A stretch of 42,379 nucleotides of DNA from Rhodoplanes elegans (GCF_016653355.1 NZ_NHSK01000054.1:1-42379), one strand, 5' to 3'; positions 7,060 through 15,463 are shown, numbered from the stretch's first letter. Notes: a model not told the origin generated them from the letters alone. Made by a program: numbers and translations.

Positions 7060-7839
7060 ATGGTGGACGTGGCGTATGGGGCGCGGGTGCGGCCGGCACG
7101 GCGGCGGCACAGCCGCAGGGCCATGGTGGCGATGGCCGGCCTCGTTGTGGTGGGTGGCGTCGCGGTCGCGGCGGGCATGTGGTCCGTCTGGGCCCGCTGG
7201 CCGGCGACGCCGGCGCCGGTCGCGGCCGATGCGCCGCACCTGCCGATCGTGGTCGCGGCGGAGACCTTCACGGTCGCGCCGGGCGCGATCCGGATGGCGA
7301 TGCAGCGCCGGCCCGGCCCGCAGGAGCGCCTCGATCTCGTCTACGCCTGGCCGGACCTGACGCCGCCGCGCCCCGTGGACCCGGTTACGACCGGAGCGAT
7401 CGCCGGCGACCGGATCGCGAGCGATCGCCTTCCGGGCGAGCGGCTTCCGGGCGAGCGCGGCCCGGGTGACCGCGTCTATGTCACGATCGCACCGGCCGCC
7501 GGCGCGCTGGAGCCGGCCGAACGGCTGCGCGTCCTCTGGCTGCGCTACGTCCGTGACATGCTCGAGCCGGCCCCCGACGGGCTCGCCGTCGTCGAGTTCC
7601 GCGACGGAACGCCCTATCAGGGCGAGGACCTCGCCTGGGAGGAGAACGCGCCGGAAAAGTTCCTGGCCCGTTGCGAGCGGCCGACGCCGGGCCGCCCGCC
7701 GGCGACCTGCCTGACCGAGAAGATCGTCGGCGGCGCCGTGGTGACGATGCGGTTCCCACGCGAGTGGCTCGCCGACTGGCACAAGGTCGCCGACGGCTTT
7801 TCACGGCTGCTCGTCACCGTCCGGCCGAAGGCCGGGTGA
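7060..7839 (+). CDS. Membrane-anchored conserved hypothetical protein
   Basis: This 259-residue protein has a basic N terminus (residues 11-20 rich in Arg), one membrane segment (about 23-45) and a soluble, presumably periplasmic domain. It is probably a type II membrane protein. The domain has the segments RIRMAMQRRPGPQERLDLVY-like near residue 80 and CLTEKIVGG with MRFPREWLADWHKVA near the C terminus. Similar sequences occur as unknown proteins in Rhizobiales. Residues 117-138 are a short tandem repeat (DRIAS, DRLPG, ERLPG, ERGPG), encoded by 15-nt units at 7408-7473. The start is uncertain because no good ribosome site precedes the ATG at 7060; an ATG at 7123 after CAGGG is an alternative. 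The gene converges on the DUF3126 gene. Confidence 0.65.
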   Translation: MVDVAYGARVRPARRRHSRRAMVAMAGLVVVGGVAVAAGMWSVWARWPATPAPVAADAPHLPIVVAAETFTVAPGAIRMAMQRRPGPQERLDLVYAWPDLTPPRPVDPVTTGAIAGDRIASDRLPGERLPGERGPGDRVYVTIAPAAGALEPAERLRVLWLRYVRDMLEPAPDGLAVVEFRDGTPYQGEDLAWEENAPEKFLARCERPTPGRPPATCLTEKIVGGAVVTMRFPREWLADWHKVADGFSRLLVTVRPKAG

Positions 7840-7889
7840 GGCCACTGCGCCGCTCTAGGAGTGAAACAATGATGCCGGTGCTCGGCTTC

Positions 7890-8050
7890 GTGCCCCGGAC
7901 AAGGTGCGGCAGGCCGCAGGCCTGATGCGCCGCAGATCCGGGGCCCGGAGCGCCACGAGGGCCATAAGCTAAAAAAGATTCACCCGACCGTCTCGCCCGA
8001 TCGCCCATAGTGTCCCGGTTCGCGGCGCGATGCGCCGCGCCCGGGACACG
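7890..8050. repeat. Bipartite GC-rich palindromic repeat, element C
   Basis: Two hairpin-forming blocks fill the convergent gap between the genes ending at 7839 and 8074. The first (about 7893-7944) pairs CCCCGGA with TCCGGGG. The second (8011-8048) pairs TGTCCCGG with CCGGGACA and has an inner GCGGCG/CGCCGC stem. Between them is an AT-rich AAAAAAG. The design matches the A elements at 12964, 14535 and 38028 but the sequence is different. It may act as a two-way terminator. Confidence 0.6.
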
Positions 8051-8073
8051 AGGCTTTCGCCGAATCCGATGCC

Positions 8074-8283
8074 CTACTCCAGATCGGTGCTGAGGATCGC
8101 CATCTGGAAGTTGTAGGAACGGTCGTCGTCCTCGTCGTCGACGAACAGCACGCCGATGAACTCCTCGCCGATATAGACCTCGGCCGAATCGTCCTTCTTC
8201 GGGCGCGGCACGACGCGCAGGCGGGCATTGCCGAACAGGCGGCGCAGATAGCCTTCGAGCTTGCGGATTTCAACGGCGTCCAC
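8074..8283 (-). CDS. DUF3126-family small protein
   Basis: This is a 69-residue acidic protein of the DUF3126 type, found mainly in alphaproteobacteria and without a known function. The sequence starts at MDAVEIRKLEGYLRRLFG and ends in a strand and acidic loop (EEFIGVLFVDDEDDDRSYNFQMAILS). The start is a GTG at 8283, preceded at proper distance by AAAGGAG; a longer frame to 8406 adds an Arg-rich stretch with no similarity. It lies 162 bp downstream of cysE on the same strand, an arrangement often conserved in Rhizobiales in my recollection. Confidence 0.82.
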   Translation of the reverse strand: MDAVEIRKLEGYLRRLFGNARLRVVPRPKKDDSAEVYIGEEFIGVLFVDDEDDDRSYNFQMAILSTDLE

Positions 8284-8445
8284 GGGCGGGCTCCTTTTCC
8301 GTCGTCGGGATCGGCGGCGGCGCCAGGAGCGGCGCGCCGGTGATGGGTGGGGAGTCCATACGGGGGCCGGCGCGGTCGCGCAAGGCGCCCGGTGGACATC
8401 TGCCATCCGTATGAGGCGTAAGCCGATTTCGCTCCGCCCGCGGGC

Positions 8446-9267
8446 CTAGAGGCCGAGCTCGCGCAGCATCTGGTCCATGGCGTGCGACGGCTCGGCGCAG
8501 CCGGCATCGCCGACCACCTTGGCGGGCACGCCGGCGACCGTGGTGTTGTGCGGCACCTCCCGCAGCACCACCGAGCCGGCGGCGATGCGGGCGCAGTGAC
8601 CGATCTCGATGTTGCCGAGGATCTTCGCCCCCGCCCCGATCATCACGCCATGGCGGATCTTCGGGTGGCGATCGCCGGTCTCGTTGCCGGTGCCGCCGAG
8701 CGTCACGTGATGCAGGATCGAGACGTCGTCCTCGATCACGGCGGTCTCGCCGACGACGAGGCCGGTGGCGTGGTCGAGGAAGACGCCGCGGCCGATCCGG
8801 GCCGCCGGATGGATGTCGGTCGCGAACACGACCGACGACCGGCTCTGCAGATAGAGGGCGAAGTCGCGCCGCCCGCGGCTCCACAGCCAGTGCGCCAGCC
8901 GGTGCGCCTGGATGGCGTGGAAGCCCTTGTAGTAGAGGAGCGGCTCGAGGAACCGGCTGGTCGCCGGGTCGCGGTCGACGACCGCGACGATGTCGGCCCG
9001 GAACGCCTCGCCGATCTCCGGGCTCGCGTGCAGCGCATCCAGATAGGCGCCGCGAATGAGCTCGCTGCCGAAGTCGGGATGGTCGAGCCGCGCCGCGACA
9101 CGGCGAACCACCGCATCCTCCAGCCGGTCGTGATGCAGCACCGCGCCATACGCAAAGGACGCGAGCTCCGGCTCGCGCCGGGCGACCGCCTCGGCCTCGG
9201 TGCGGATGCGGTCCCACACCGGGTCGACGCGGCCGAGCGTCCTGGTGATGCTCCGGTCCTGCAACAT
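8446..9267 (-). CDS. cysE: Serine O-acetyltransferase
   Basis: This enzyme acetylates L-serine with acetyl-CoA to give O-acetylserine, the carbon acceptor for cysteine synthesis. The 273-residue protein has the alpha-helical SATase N domain (residues 10-140, including FRADIVAVVDRDPA and the KGFHAIQAHRLAHWLW helix). The left-handed beta-helix follows, with DIHPAARIGRGVFLDH and the catalytic block ILHHVTLGGTG with GDRHPKI. The C-terminal tail continues past VVGDAGCAEPS; tails of this kind mediate cysteine feedback or binding to CysK. The start at 9267 (MLQDRS) has GGGAGAA upstream and is preferred to the longer frame at 9345. It is followed by the DUF3126 gene. Confidence 0.93.
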   Translation of the reverse strand: MLQDRSITRTLGRVDPVWDRIRTEAEAVARREPELASFAYGAVLHHDRLEDAVVRRVAARLDHPDFGSELIRGAYLDALHASPEIGEAFRADIVAVVDRDPATSRFLEPLLYYKGFHAIQAHRLAHWLWSRGRRDFALYLQSRSSVVFATDIHPAARIGRGVFLDHATGLVVGETAVIEDDVSILHHVTLGGTGNETGDRHPKIRHGVMIGAGAKILGNIEIGHCARIAAGSVVLREVPHNTTVAGVPAKVVGDAGCAEPSHAMDQMLRELGL

Positions 9268-9341
9268 GCCGTTCTCCCGCGCGCCGCCGGGCCTGCGTGC
9301 CGGCATCTTACTCCCGGCGTGACCGGACGGCACGCCGTTCC

Positions 9342-10094
9342 TCACGGCCGCTCGGTCAGGAACTCCAGCACGGCCGCCTTGTAGACGCGGTCGCCGACCG
9401 CCAGCATGTGGTCGCGGCCCGGGATGTCGACCAGCTTGGCACCGGGGATGAGATCCGCGAGCTCGCGGCCCGGTCCGGAGACGTCGTCCTTCGTCCCGAT
9501 GGCGATCAGCACGGGGGGCTCGATGCGCCCGACCTCGGTGGTCGTGAGCGTCTGGCGTGAGCCGCGGATGCAGGCCGCGAGCGCCCGCAGATCGGACTTG
9601 GTGCGGTCCGCGAAGGCCCGGAAGGTGCGGCCCTGCGGATCGGTCACGTCGGCGAGCGAGGGCGCCTCCATGGCCTCGGCCACCGCGTCCGGCAAGCCGG
9701 CGCCGTCGACCAGGTGCCAGCCGAGCCCGCCGAAGGTCGCCGAGCGCACCCGCTCCGGATGGGCGAGCGCCAGGAACGCCGTCACCCGCGCCCCCATCGA
9801 GTAGCCCATCACGTCGGCCTTGCCGATGCCGAGATGGTCGAGCAGCGCCCGCACGTCGTCGGCCATGGCGCCGGCGTGATAGGCGGCCGGCTCGTAGAGC
9901 TTGGTCGAGGCGCCGTGGCCGCGCATGTCGAGCGCGATCACGCGGCGGCCAGCATGGGTGAGGGTGTGGACCCAGCGCGGGTGCACCCAGTTGGCCTCCT
10001 TGCTGGAGGCGAAGCCGTGGACGAGCACGATGGGCTCGCCCTCGCCCTTGTCCAGATAGGCGAGCTCGACAGGACCGTTCTTGAAGGACAGCAT
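9342..10094 (-). CDS. Alpha/beta-hydrolase
   Basis: This 250-residue alpha/beta-hydrolase has all catalytic elements. The oxyanion motif is HGF (residues 26-28), the nucleophile is Ser99 in GYSMG, an acid lies at Asp203/204 (GTKDD), and the base is His229 in GRDH. The cap region is short. The substrate cannot be deduced. The start ATG at 10094 gives the usual FKNGPVELAYLDKGEG beginning. It lies 29 bp downstream of the large unknown membrane protein gene on the same strand and 74 bp upstream of cysE, so a common transcript is possible. Confidence 0.85.
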   Translation of the reverse strand: MLSFKNGPVELAYLDKGEGEPIVLVHGFASSKEANWVHPRWVHTLTHAGRRVIALDMRGHGASTKLYEPAAYHAGAMADDVRALLDHLGIGKADVMGYSMGARVTAFLALAHPERVRSATFGGLGWHLVDGAGLPDAVAEAMEAPSLADVTDPQGRTFRAFADRTKSDLRALAACIRGSRQTLTTTEVGRIEPPVLIAIGTKDDVSGPGRELADLIPGAKLVDIPGRDHMLAVGDRVYKAAVLEFLTERP

Positions 10095-10123
10095 TCTCGT
10101 GAGGACAGTTGGAAGGAGCTTGA

Positions 10124-11293
10124 TCAGGCCGGCTGCGTCGCCGTCCGAGGGGTGAGCGAGAGAGCCGCGGCGGCGCGCGCGGCTTTTCGGGCGCGTCGCT
10201 TCTTGGAGAAGGCGAACACCCGACGGGTGGCGCGCTCGGTCAGGCTCTTGACCAGAACGAGCGCCCAGATCAGCGACATCAGCGCGCTGAACGACCAGTT
10301 GAACAGCGTCATGGCGCCCGTGGTCAGCACCAGCGCGGCGCGGCCGCCGAGCTTGAGGATCGCGCGCGTCTTGCCGCCGTTCTTCTCGGCGATCTTGGCG
10401 AGGCGCGCCACGTCCTTCGGACCTTCGGCGAGCTTCAGCCCGTCGAGGGCCGCGCGCGTCCCGGCCTTGGCCTGCACCTTGCCGGCGTCGCGGACGAGAT
10501 CGACCAGTGGCTCGGCCTTGTCGAGCTTCACGGCGGCCTTCAGGCCGCGCGCGGCCGTGGCGGGCTGCAGGAGCGCGGTGCCGGAGACGGCGCGCCGGGC
10601 CTGGGCGAGATCGACCACCCCTCGGAGCGAACGCGCCGTGAAGGCGACGAGCCCCGCCCCCATCTTGCCGGTCTTCCAGGCCGCCTTGACGACCGAGACG
10701 CCGGCGCGCGCCGGCGCCGCGGCGCCGAGCGACACATAGGTGCCGGCCGTGACGGCGAGACCGACGCAGGCGAGACCGAGCACCAGCTCGTCGGCTTCGG
10801 CGCCGGTCGCCAGCCGGCCGCCCTCGCGCACCGCGTCGCGGATGTCGCCGAAGACGAACAGGTCGCCCAGGAGTGTGCCGGCGAGGCCGGCGCCGTCCTC
10901 CGGCTCGCCGGTGACGAGGCCCATTCCGAAGCTCTTCGCCGAGCGCGCCGCCTGCGCGGACGCCGTGCCCGCCGCGGCGACCCGCGCCAGAAGCCCCGGA
11001 TCGAGCGTGATCGCCCGCGACTGCGCGAGCTCGGCAAAGCTCTGCGCCAGTTCGGCATCGCCGGCGGCGAGCGCCGCCTCGATCTCGCGACGCGCGACCT
11101 CGGGCGTGAGTGCCTTGTCGACCGCGCGGTCGGCGAGCCGCACCGGGTTGTTCTGGTCGAGCAACAGGCCGGCCGAATCGAGCGCCGTCGGCGTGGCCAG
11201 CCACAGGCCGCCCGCCACGGTCGCCACCACCAGGAATGGCAGTGCGAGCTCGCTGCGCAGCCTTGCCCGTCGCTCGGATCGTTCTGTCGGCAC
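10124..11293 (-). CDS. Conserved membrane-associated protein, function unknown
   Basis: This 389-residue protein has an N-terminal membrane segment (about 17-37), hydrophobic stretches around residues 165-190, and a C-terminal pair of segments (about 320-350) followed by a strongly basic tail (KKRRARKAARAAA). The segment between residues 55 and 110 is helical and rich in Ala/Glu. I recognise no characterised family; it resembles large conserved hypothetical proteins of alphaproteobacteria. Reading from its start it is followed after 29 bp by the alpha/beta-hydrolase gene. Topology and role are unknown. Confidence 0.65.
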   Translation of the reverse strand: MPTERSERRARLRSELALPFLVVATVAGGLWLATPTALDSAGLLLDQNNPVRLADRAVDKALTPEVARREIEAALAAGDAELAQSFAELAQSRAITLDPGLLARVAAAGTASAQAARSAKSFGMGLVTGEPEDGAGLAGTLLGDLFVFGDIRDAVREGGRLATGAEADELVLGLACVGLAVTAGTYVSLGAAAPARAGVSVVKAAWKTGKMGAGLVAFTARSLRGVVDLAQARRAVSGTALLQPATAARGLKAAVKLDKAEPLVDLVRDAGKVQAKAGTRAALDGLKLAEGPKDVARLAKIAEKNGGKTRAILKLGGRAALVLTTGAMTLFNWSFSALMSLIWALVLVKSLTERATRRVFAFSKKRRARKAARAAAALSLTPRTATQPA

Positions 11294-11456
11294 TAGGAAA
11301 TCCTATCCGGTGTCGCTATGGTCCGCACGCGTTTGTCGTCCTGCCGACCCGGTTCCGTTCACGCCCGGACGACAGTCTCGCTCCAAGCTCCGTTCACGTA
11401 CATCCCGATCGCGTACACCCGGATCGCTGACAAGACGTTGCCGCAGAGGTGGAATC

Positions 11457-11705
11457 ATGGCGGACAAGATCGTACCCCACTTCCATAACGATCCCGGCGT
11501 TCAGACGATCGCCATCGGGGCCAAGCGCTTCATGTGCATCGGCGCCAGGCCGCCCTTCGATCATCCGCACGTCTTCCTTGATATGGGGGACGACAGCGAG
11601 ATCGTCTGCCCCTACTGCTCTACCCTCTACAAGCACGACGCCACCCTGCACGGCTTCGAGGCGCGGCCGCCCGAATGCGCACTCGAGGAGAGCCGCGCCG
11701 CCTAG
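11457..11705 (+). CDS. Zinc-finger (CHCC) protein related to complex I subunit NDUFS6
   Basis: This is an 82-residue protein of the zf-CHCC family (the bacterial relative of mitochondrial complex I subunit NDUFS6). The putative zinc ligands are Cys27, one of the histidines in FDHPHVF (residues 34-40), and the CPYC pair (Cys51, Cys54). In alphaproteobacteria such proteins are linked to complex I assembly or stability. The ATG is preceded by GCAGAGGTGG. The stop is 12 bp before the GTG of the FAD monooxygenase, so the two genes are probably translated from one mRNA. Confidence 0.85.
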   Translation: MADKIVPHFHNDPGVQTIAIGAKRFMCIGARPPFDHPHVFLDMGDDSEIVCPYCSTLYKHDATLHGFEARPPECALEESRAA

Positions 11706-11717
11706 GCGTCTCCCCCG

Positions 11718-12953
11718 GTGGTCGAGTCGCGGACGATCCTGATCGCCGGCGCCGGCATCGGCGGGCTGACGGCGGCGCTCGCGCTCGCCGACCGCGGGTT
11801 CCGGGTCGTGGTGCTGGAGCAGGCGACGAGGCTGGAGCCGACCGGCGCCGGCCTGCAGCTCTCCCCCAACGCCACCCGCGTACTGATCGGGATCGGCGCA
11901 GCGCCGAAGCTGAGCGCCGTCGCGGTGACGCCGGACGTGGTGCGGGTGCGCAACGCCCAGGGCGACGACCTCGCCCGCATCCCGATCGGCAACGCGCCGC
12001 AGCGCTACGGCGCCCCCTACTGGGTCGCGCATCGCGGCGACCTCCACAGCGTGCTGCTCGAGCTCTGCGCGACCCGGCCGGACATCAAGCTGGTGCTCGG
12101 CGCCCGGGTCGACGAGTACGCCGTGCACGCCAACGGCGTGACGGTGGCGTCGGCCGGGCCGACGGTCCTCGGCGAGTTTTCCGGGCTCGTGCTGATCGGC
12201 GCCGACGGCGTGTGGTCGCGGGTGCGGGCGCGGCTGTTCGACGACGGCCCGGCGCTGGCGGCCGGGCGCACGGCGTGGCGCACCCTGCTGCCGGCCGAGG
12301 CGGTGGCGCCCGAACACCGCGCCCCCACCGTCAATCTGTGGCTCGGCCGCGGCGCCCATCTGGTCCACTATCCCGTCCGGGCCGGCGCCATGATCAACCT
12401 CGTGGCGATCGCCGAGGACGACGAGATCGTCACCGGCTGGAGCGCCCCCGGGCTGCGCGAGGAGGTGCTGGAGCACTTCCCCGCGCACCGCTGGTCGGCC
12501 ACCGCGCGCGACCTGCTGGCGCGGCCGGAGCAGTGGCTGCGCTGGTCCCTGCACGGCCGCCCGGCGGCGCGACACTGGGGCCGCGGGCCGGTGACGCTGC
12601 TCGGCGACGCCGTCCACCCCACCCTGCCGTTCCTGGCCCAGGGCGCCGCCATGGCGATCGAGGACGCCGCGGTGCTTGCGGACGCGCTGGCGCGCCGGCC
12701 CGACGCGCCGCAGGCGGCGCTGCGCGACTACGAGAGCCGGCGCAAGGCCCGCACCGCGGGCATCGTGCGGGCGGCGCGCCGCAACGACCTCGTCTATCAC
12801 CTCGGCCAGCCGGCCGCGGCGCTGCGCGACCTCGCGATGCGGACCATCGGCGGCGAGACGGTGCTGGCCCGGCACGACTGGGTCTACGAATGGCAGCCGC
12901 CGGCGTCGTTCGCGACGCCCTCCCCGCCGACGCAGGGCGATGGAGTGGGATGA
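11718..12953 (+). CDS. FAD-dependent aromatic-ring-type monooxygenase
   Basis: This 411-residue group A flavoprotein monooxygenase is of the salicylate/3-hydroxybenzoate hydroxylase type. The Rossmann FAD motif is GAGIGG (residues 11-16), with an acidic residue at the end of the second strand (VVLEQ). The DG motif is GADGVWSRVR (161-170), and the second FAD motif is LLGDAVHPTLPFLAQGA (about 294-310). These enzymes use NAD(P)H and O2 to hydroxylate; the substrate is unknown. The start is a GTG with no clear ribosome site, suggesting translational coupling to the zinc-finger gene 12 bp upstream. It converges on the M24 peptidase gene across a repeat element. It is on the opposite strand from the amide-catabolism cluster and is probably not part of it. 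Confidence 0.85.
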   Translation: MVESRTILIAGAGIGGLTAALALADRGFRVVVLEQATRLEPTGAGLQLSPNATRVLIGIGAAPKLSAVAVTPDVVRVRNAQGDDLARIPIGNAPQRYGAPYWVAHRGDLHSVLLELCATRPDIKLVLGARVDEYAVHANGVTVASAGPTVLGEFSGLVLIGADGVWSRVRARLFDDGPALAAGRTAWRTLLPAEAVAPEHRAPTVNLWLGRGAHLVHYPVRAGAMINLVAIAEDDEIVTGWSAPGLREEVLEHFPAHRWSATARDLLARPEQWLRWSLHGRPAARHWGRGPVTLLGDAVHPTLPFLAQGAAMAIEDAAVLADALARRPDAPQAALRDYESRRKARTAGIVRAARRNDLVYHLGQPAAALRDLAMRTIGGETVLARHDWVYEWQPPASFATPSPPTQGDGVG

Positions 12954-12963
12954 TGCGGCTGTC

Positions 12964-13083
12964 GTCCCGGGGCGGCGCGAAAGCGCCGAGCCCGGGACCA
13001 TACCCCCTGTCCGACGTGAGCCACTGCCGCCGTGGGTATGGATCCCGGGCTCGCGGACCTGACGGTCCGCGCCCCGGGATGAC
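12964..13083. repeat. Bipartite palindromic repeat, element A copy 1
   Basis: Two strong hairpins, at 12964-12998 (GTCCCGG...CCGGGAC ends) and 13042-13080 (TCCCGGG, inner CGCGGACC/GGTCCGCG), are joined by about 43 bp containing CATAC and TATGG. It fills the gap between the FAD monooxygenase stop (12953) and the M24 stop (13090). Copy 2 at 14535-14655 is in the same orientation; copy 3 is at 38028-38148. Confidence 0.8.
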
Positions 13084-13089
13084 AGTGCC

Positions 13090-14313
13090 CTACCCCAGCA
13101 TCAGCTTCTCGTCGTAGGGTGCCCGCGAGAGCACGTGCGGGGCGCCCTCGGTGACCAGCACCATGTCCTCCAGCCGCACGCCGCCGCCGCCGCGCACGCC
13201 CGGCACCCAGATCAGCGGCTCGACCGCGAACACCATGCCGGGCTCGAACTCGTAGGTCGGCGCGCCCGGCAGCGTCTCGCCGATATAGGGCGGCTCGTTC
13301 GCGCCGATGCCGACGCCGTGGGCGATGAACAGCGACAGGAACCGCCCGTCGAGCCCGTACTTGCTCGCCGCCCGCACGATCGCGTCGGTGCAGTCCTTGT
13401 TGGTGCGGCCGGGTCGCATCTCGGCGATGCCGGCCATCAGCCCTTCGTAGACGGCCGTGAAGATGCGCTTCTGCTGATCGGACGGCTTGCCGCAGATGAC
13501 GGCGCGCGCGACGTCGCCGAAATAGCCGCCATAGGCCGCGCCGATGTCGATGAAGACGATGTCGCCGGAGCGGATCAGCTTGTCGCCGCAGATGCGGTTG
13601 GGCGGCGCCATGTGTTCGCCCGAGGCGACGAACGGAGTCATCACGTGCGAGTACTCGCCGCCGAGCCGGAACAGCGTGCGCATCGCCTCGCCGGCGACCT
13701 CGCATTCGCGCACCCCGTCGGCGATCGCCGCCGTGGCCGAGGCCGTGACGGCGTCGGCGATCGCGGTCGCCTCTTCGAGCAGCACGATCTCCTCGGGCAG
13801 CTTGTGGCGGCGCGCCATCAGCATCGGCGTGTCGCCGTCCTCGATGGCGAGCTTGGGGAAGTGGCGCTGCAGCGCCTTCACGAAGACGATGTTGGCCTCG
13901 TCGAGGCCGAGCTTCGCATCGGTGAGGCCGTGCTTGCGCAGCACGGGTCCGAGGATGTCCTTGACCATGCCGTCGACGAGGGCGACCTCCTCGATGATCG
14001 GGATGGTGTGGGCCTCCTCGATCCACGGCATGGTGAGGTCGACGCGATCGCGCTCGCCACCCGAGCAGAACAGGATCGGGGCGTGCCCCTCGACCAGCAG
14101 CGCGCCGTTGAGCGCCGTCGTCTTGCCGGTGATGAGCTGCGGCCGCAGATCGGTGAGATACCGCTGGTTCTCGTCCTTCCAGACGAGCAGCGCGTCGAGC
14201 CCGGCCTTGCGGCGCTGCTCCTGCGCCTTCGCGATGCGCTTCTGCCGCAACGCAGCGACGTCGAGGCGCCTCTCGTAGCCGACATTGAAGGGGCCGCGCG
14301 CATACCGGTCCAT
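13090..14313 (-). CDS. M24-family metallopeptidase (Xaa-Pro peptidase/creatinase-like group)
   Basis: This 407-residue protein has the creatinase N-terminal domain (about residues 24-165) and a pita-bread catalytic domain (about 175-405). The five metal ligands are present: Asp256 in FIDIGA, Asp267 in FGDVAR, His332 in AHGVGI, Glu365 in AVEPL and Glu382 in VRLED. The proton-shuttle His234 (SGEHM) is also kept. It is therefore a metal-dependent hydrolase and not a true creatinase, which lacks these ligands. The C-terminal layout, with a Gly-rich loop between the two glutamates and an APYDEKLM tail, looks closest to creatinase/ectoine-hydrolase-like members. It is the last gene of the minus-strand amide-catabolism cluster, but it is set apart by 391 bp and by a repeat, so cotranscription is unproven. 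Substrate unknown; an imidopeptide or N-acyl amine is likely. Confidence 0.85.
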   Translation of the reverse strand: MDRYARGPFNVGYERRLDVAALRQKRIAKAQEQRRKAGLDALLVWKDENQRYLTDLRPQLITGKTTALNGALLVEGHAPILFCSGGERDRVDLTMPWIEEAHTIPIIEEVALVDGMVKDILGPVLRKHGLTDAKLGLDEANIVFVKALQRHFPKLAIEDGDTPMLMARRHKLPEEIVLLEEATAIADAVTASATAAIADGVRECEVAGEAMRTLFRLGGEYSHVMTPFVASGEHMAPPNRICGDKLIRSGDIVFIDIGAAYGGYFGDVARAVICGKPSDQQKRIFTAVYEGLMAGIAEMRPGRTNKDCTDAIVRAASKYGLDGRFLSLFIAHGVGIGANEPPYIGETLPGAPTYEFEPGMVFAVEPLIWVPGVRGGGGVRLEDMVLVTEGAPHVLSRAPYDEKLMLG

Positions 14314-14704
14314 GCGGACTGTCTCCTCGAATTTTCTGAGCTGTCGCGGTCGGGTCGAGCCGCCCGGGAGGGGATCCCGGGTCCGCGATCATCGGGGCGA
14401 GGAGACTACACGACCCCGGCGCGTGCACAGAACCCGCGGTCCTGCAGAGCAGCCGTCGCGGAATCGGAGGGCGACGAATTGTCTCCCGGACCCTGTATGA
14501 CAGGTGTGCGGTGCAGAAACGATGGCACTGGCTCGTCCCGGGGCGACGCGCAAGCGCCGAGCCCGGGACCCATACGCCCTACCTGTCGTGAGCCACTGCC
14601 GCTGGGGTTATGGATCCCGGGCTCGCGGACCTGCGGTCCGCGCCCCGGGATGACGGATTATGCGCACGCCGACGAGGGGAAGAGGGAAGAGCAGCGCGCG
14701 CCCC
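14314..14704. other. 391-bp intergenic gap holding repeat element A copy 2
   Basis: I see no gene here. The right half is occupied by the A element at 14535-14655. The left half has an inverted CCCGGG pair (14363-14368 and 14376-14381) within 75 bp of the M24 start and probably contains the M24 promoter, since the gap is long for an operon. Confidence 0.45.
14535..14655. repeat. Bipartite palindromic repeat, element A copy 2
   Basis: This is nearly identical in plan and closely similar in sequence to copy 1: hairpin 14535-14569, linker with CATACGCC and TTATGG, hairpin 14614-14651. It starts 50 bp beyond the ABC permease stop. Together with copy 1, in the same orientation, it brackets the M24 gene. 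Confidence 0.8.
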
Positions 14705-15463
14705 CTACTTCCCCGACCAGTGCACGAAACGGCGCTCGATCGTGAGGAACAGGAGATTCAGCCCGTAGCCGAGCGCGCCGGCGGCGGCGATCGCCGCGTA
14801 CATCCGCGGCATGTCGAAGAGCTGCTGGGCCTCGAAGACGCTGTGGCCGAGGCCGTCTTGCGAGCCGATGAACATCTCGGCGACAACGATGATGACGAGC
14901 GCGAGCGACACGCCGTTGCGCAGGCCGACGAAGGTCTGCGGCAGCGACTCCCACAGCATCACGTCGAAGAGCACGCGCAGGCGCGAGGCGCCCATCACCT
15001 TGGCGGCGAGCAGCCGCGTCTTTCGCGCATTCATGACACCGTAGGCGACGTTGAACAGGATGACCAGAATCGCCCCGAAGGCGGCGACCGAGATCTTGGT
15101 CTCGTCGCCGACGCCGAACAGAACCAGGAACAGCGGGAACATGGCCGAGGCCGGGGTGGAGCGGAAGAAGTCGATGACGAATTCGAGCGAGCGGTAGAGC
15201 CGCTCCGACGAGCCCAGCATGATGCCGAGCGGGATGGCGATGACGGCCGCGATGATGGTCGCCATCGTCGTGCGGTAGACGGTCTTGACGAAGTCGAAGC
15301 CGAGCGCGCCGCCGTCCATGCCCTTCCAGAAGGCCTTGAAGGTCTCGGCCGGCGACGGCAGAAGCACCGGGTCGACCCAGCCGCGCGCCGTGACCAGCGA
15401 CCAGATGGCGAGCAGGCCGGCGACGCCGACCAGCGGCAGGAAAGAATCGAGCCGGCGGATCAT
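14705..15463 (-). CDS. ABC transporter permease (SsuC/NrtB/TauC type)
   Basis: This 252-residue inner-membrane permease has about six membrane segments. The ATPase-docking EAA loop is recognisable as AAKVMGASRLRVLFDVMLWESLPQ (the conserved Gly lies in VMGAS). The family imports small organic anions or amides such as sulfonates, nitrate, cyanate, or pyrimidine precursors. Its ATG overlaps the ATPase stop by 4 bp (ATGA), so the two are translationally coupled. The substrate is inferred from neighbours: a cyclic amide or imide degraded by the enzymes encoded upstream. Confidence 0.88.
   Translation of the reverse strand: MIRRLDSFLPLVGVAGLLAIWSLVTARGWVDPVLLPSPAETFKAFWKGMDGGALGFDFVKTVYRTTMATIIAAVIAIPLGIMLGSSERLYRSLEFVIDFFRSTPASAMFPLFLVLFGVGDETKISVAAFGAILVILFNVAYGVMNARKTRLLAAKVMGASRLRVLFDVMLWESLPQTFVGLRNGVSLALVIIVVAEMFIGSQDGLGHSVFEAQQLFDMPRMYAAIAAAGALGYGLNLLFLTIERRFVHWSGK

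Noticed and set aside
11718-12953. FAD monooxygenase as part of the ring-degradation cluster
   Set aside because: It is on the opposite strand, coupled to the zinc-finger gene, and separated from the cluster by a convergent repeat that likely ends transcription.
13090-14313. M24 protein as a creatinase of a creatinine/N-methylhydantoin pathway with HyuAB
   Set aside because: Creatinase lacks the metal ligands, whereas all five (Asp256, Asp267, His332, Glu365, Glu382) are present here. The overall resemblance is kept as a note only.
12964-14655. Insertion sequence or transposon around the M24 gene
   Set aside because: The flanking repeats are in direct orientation, are of a small intergenic palindromic family also found elsewhere in the window, and no transposase is present.
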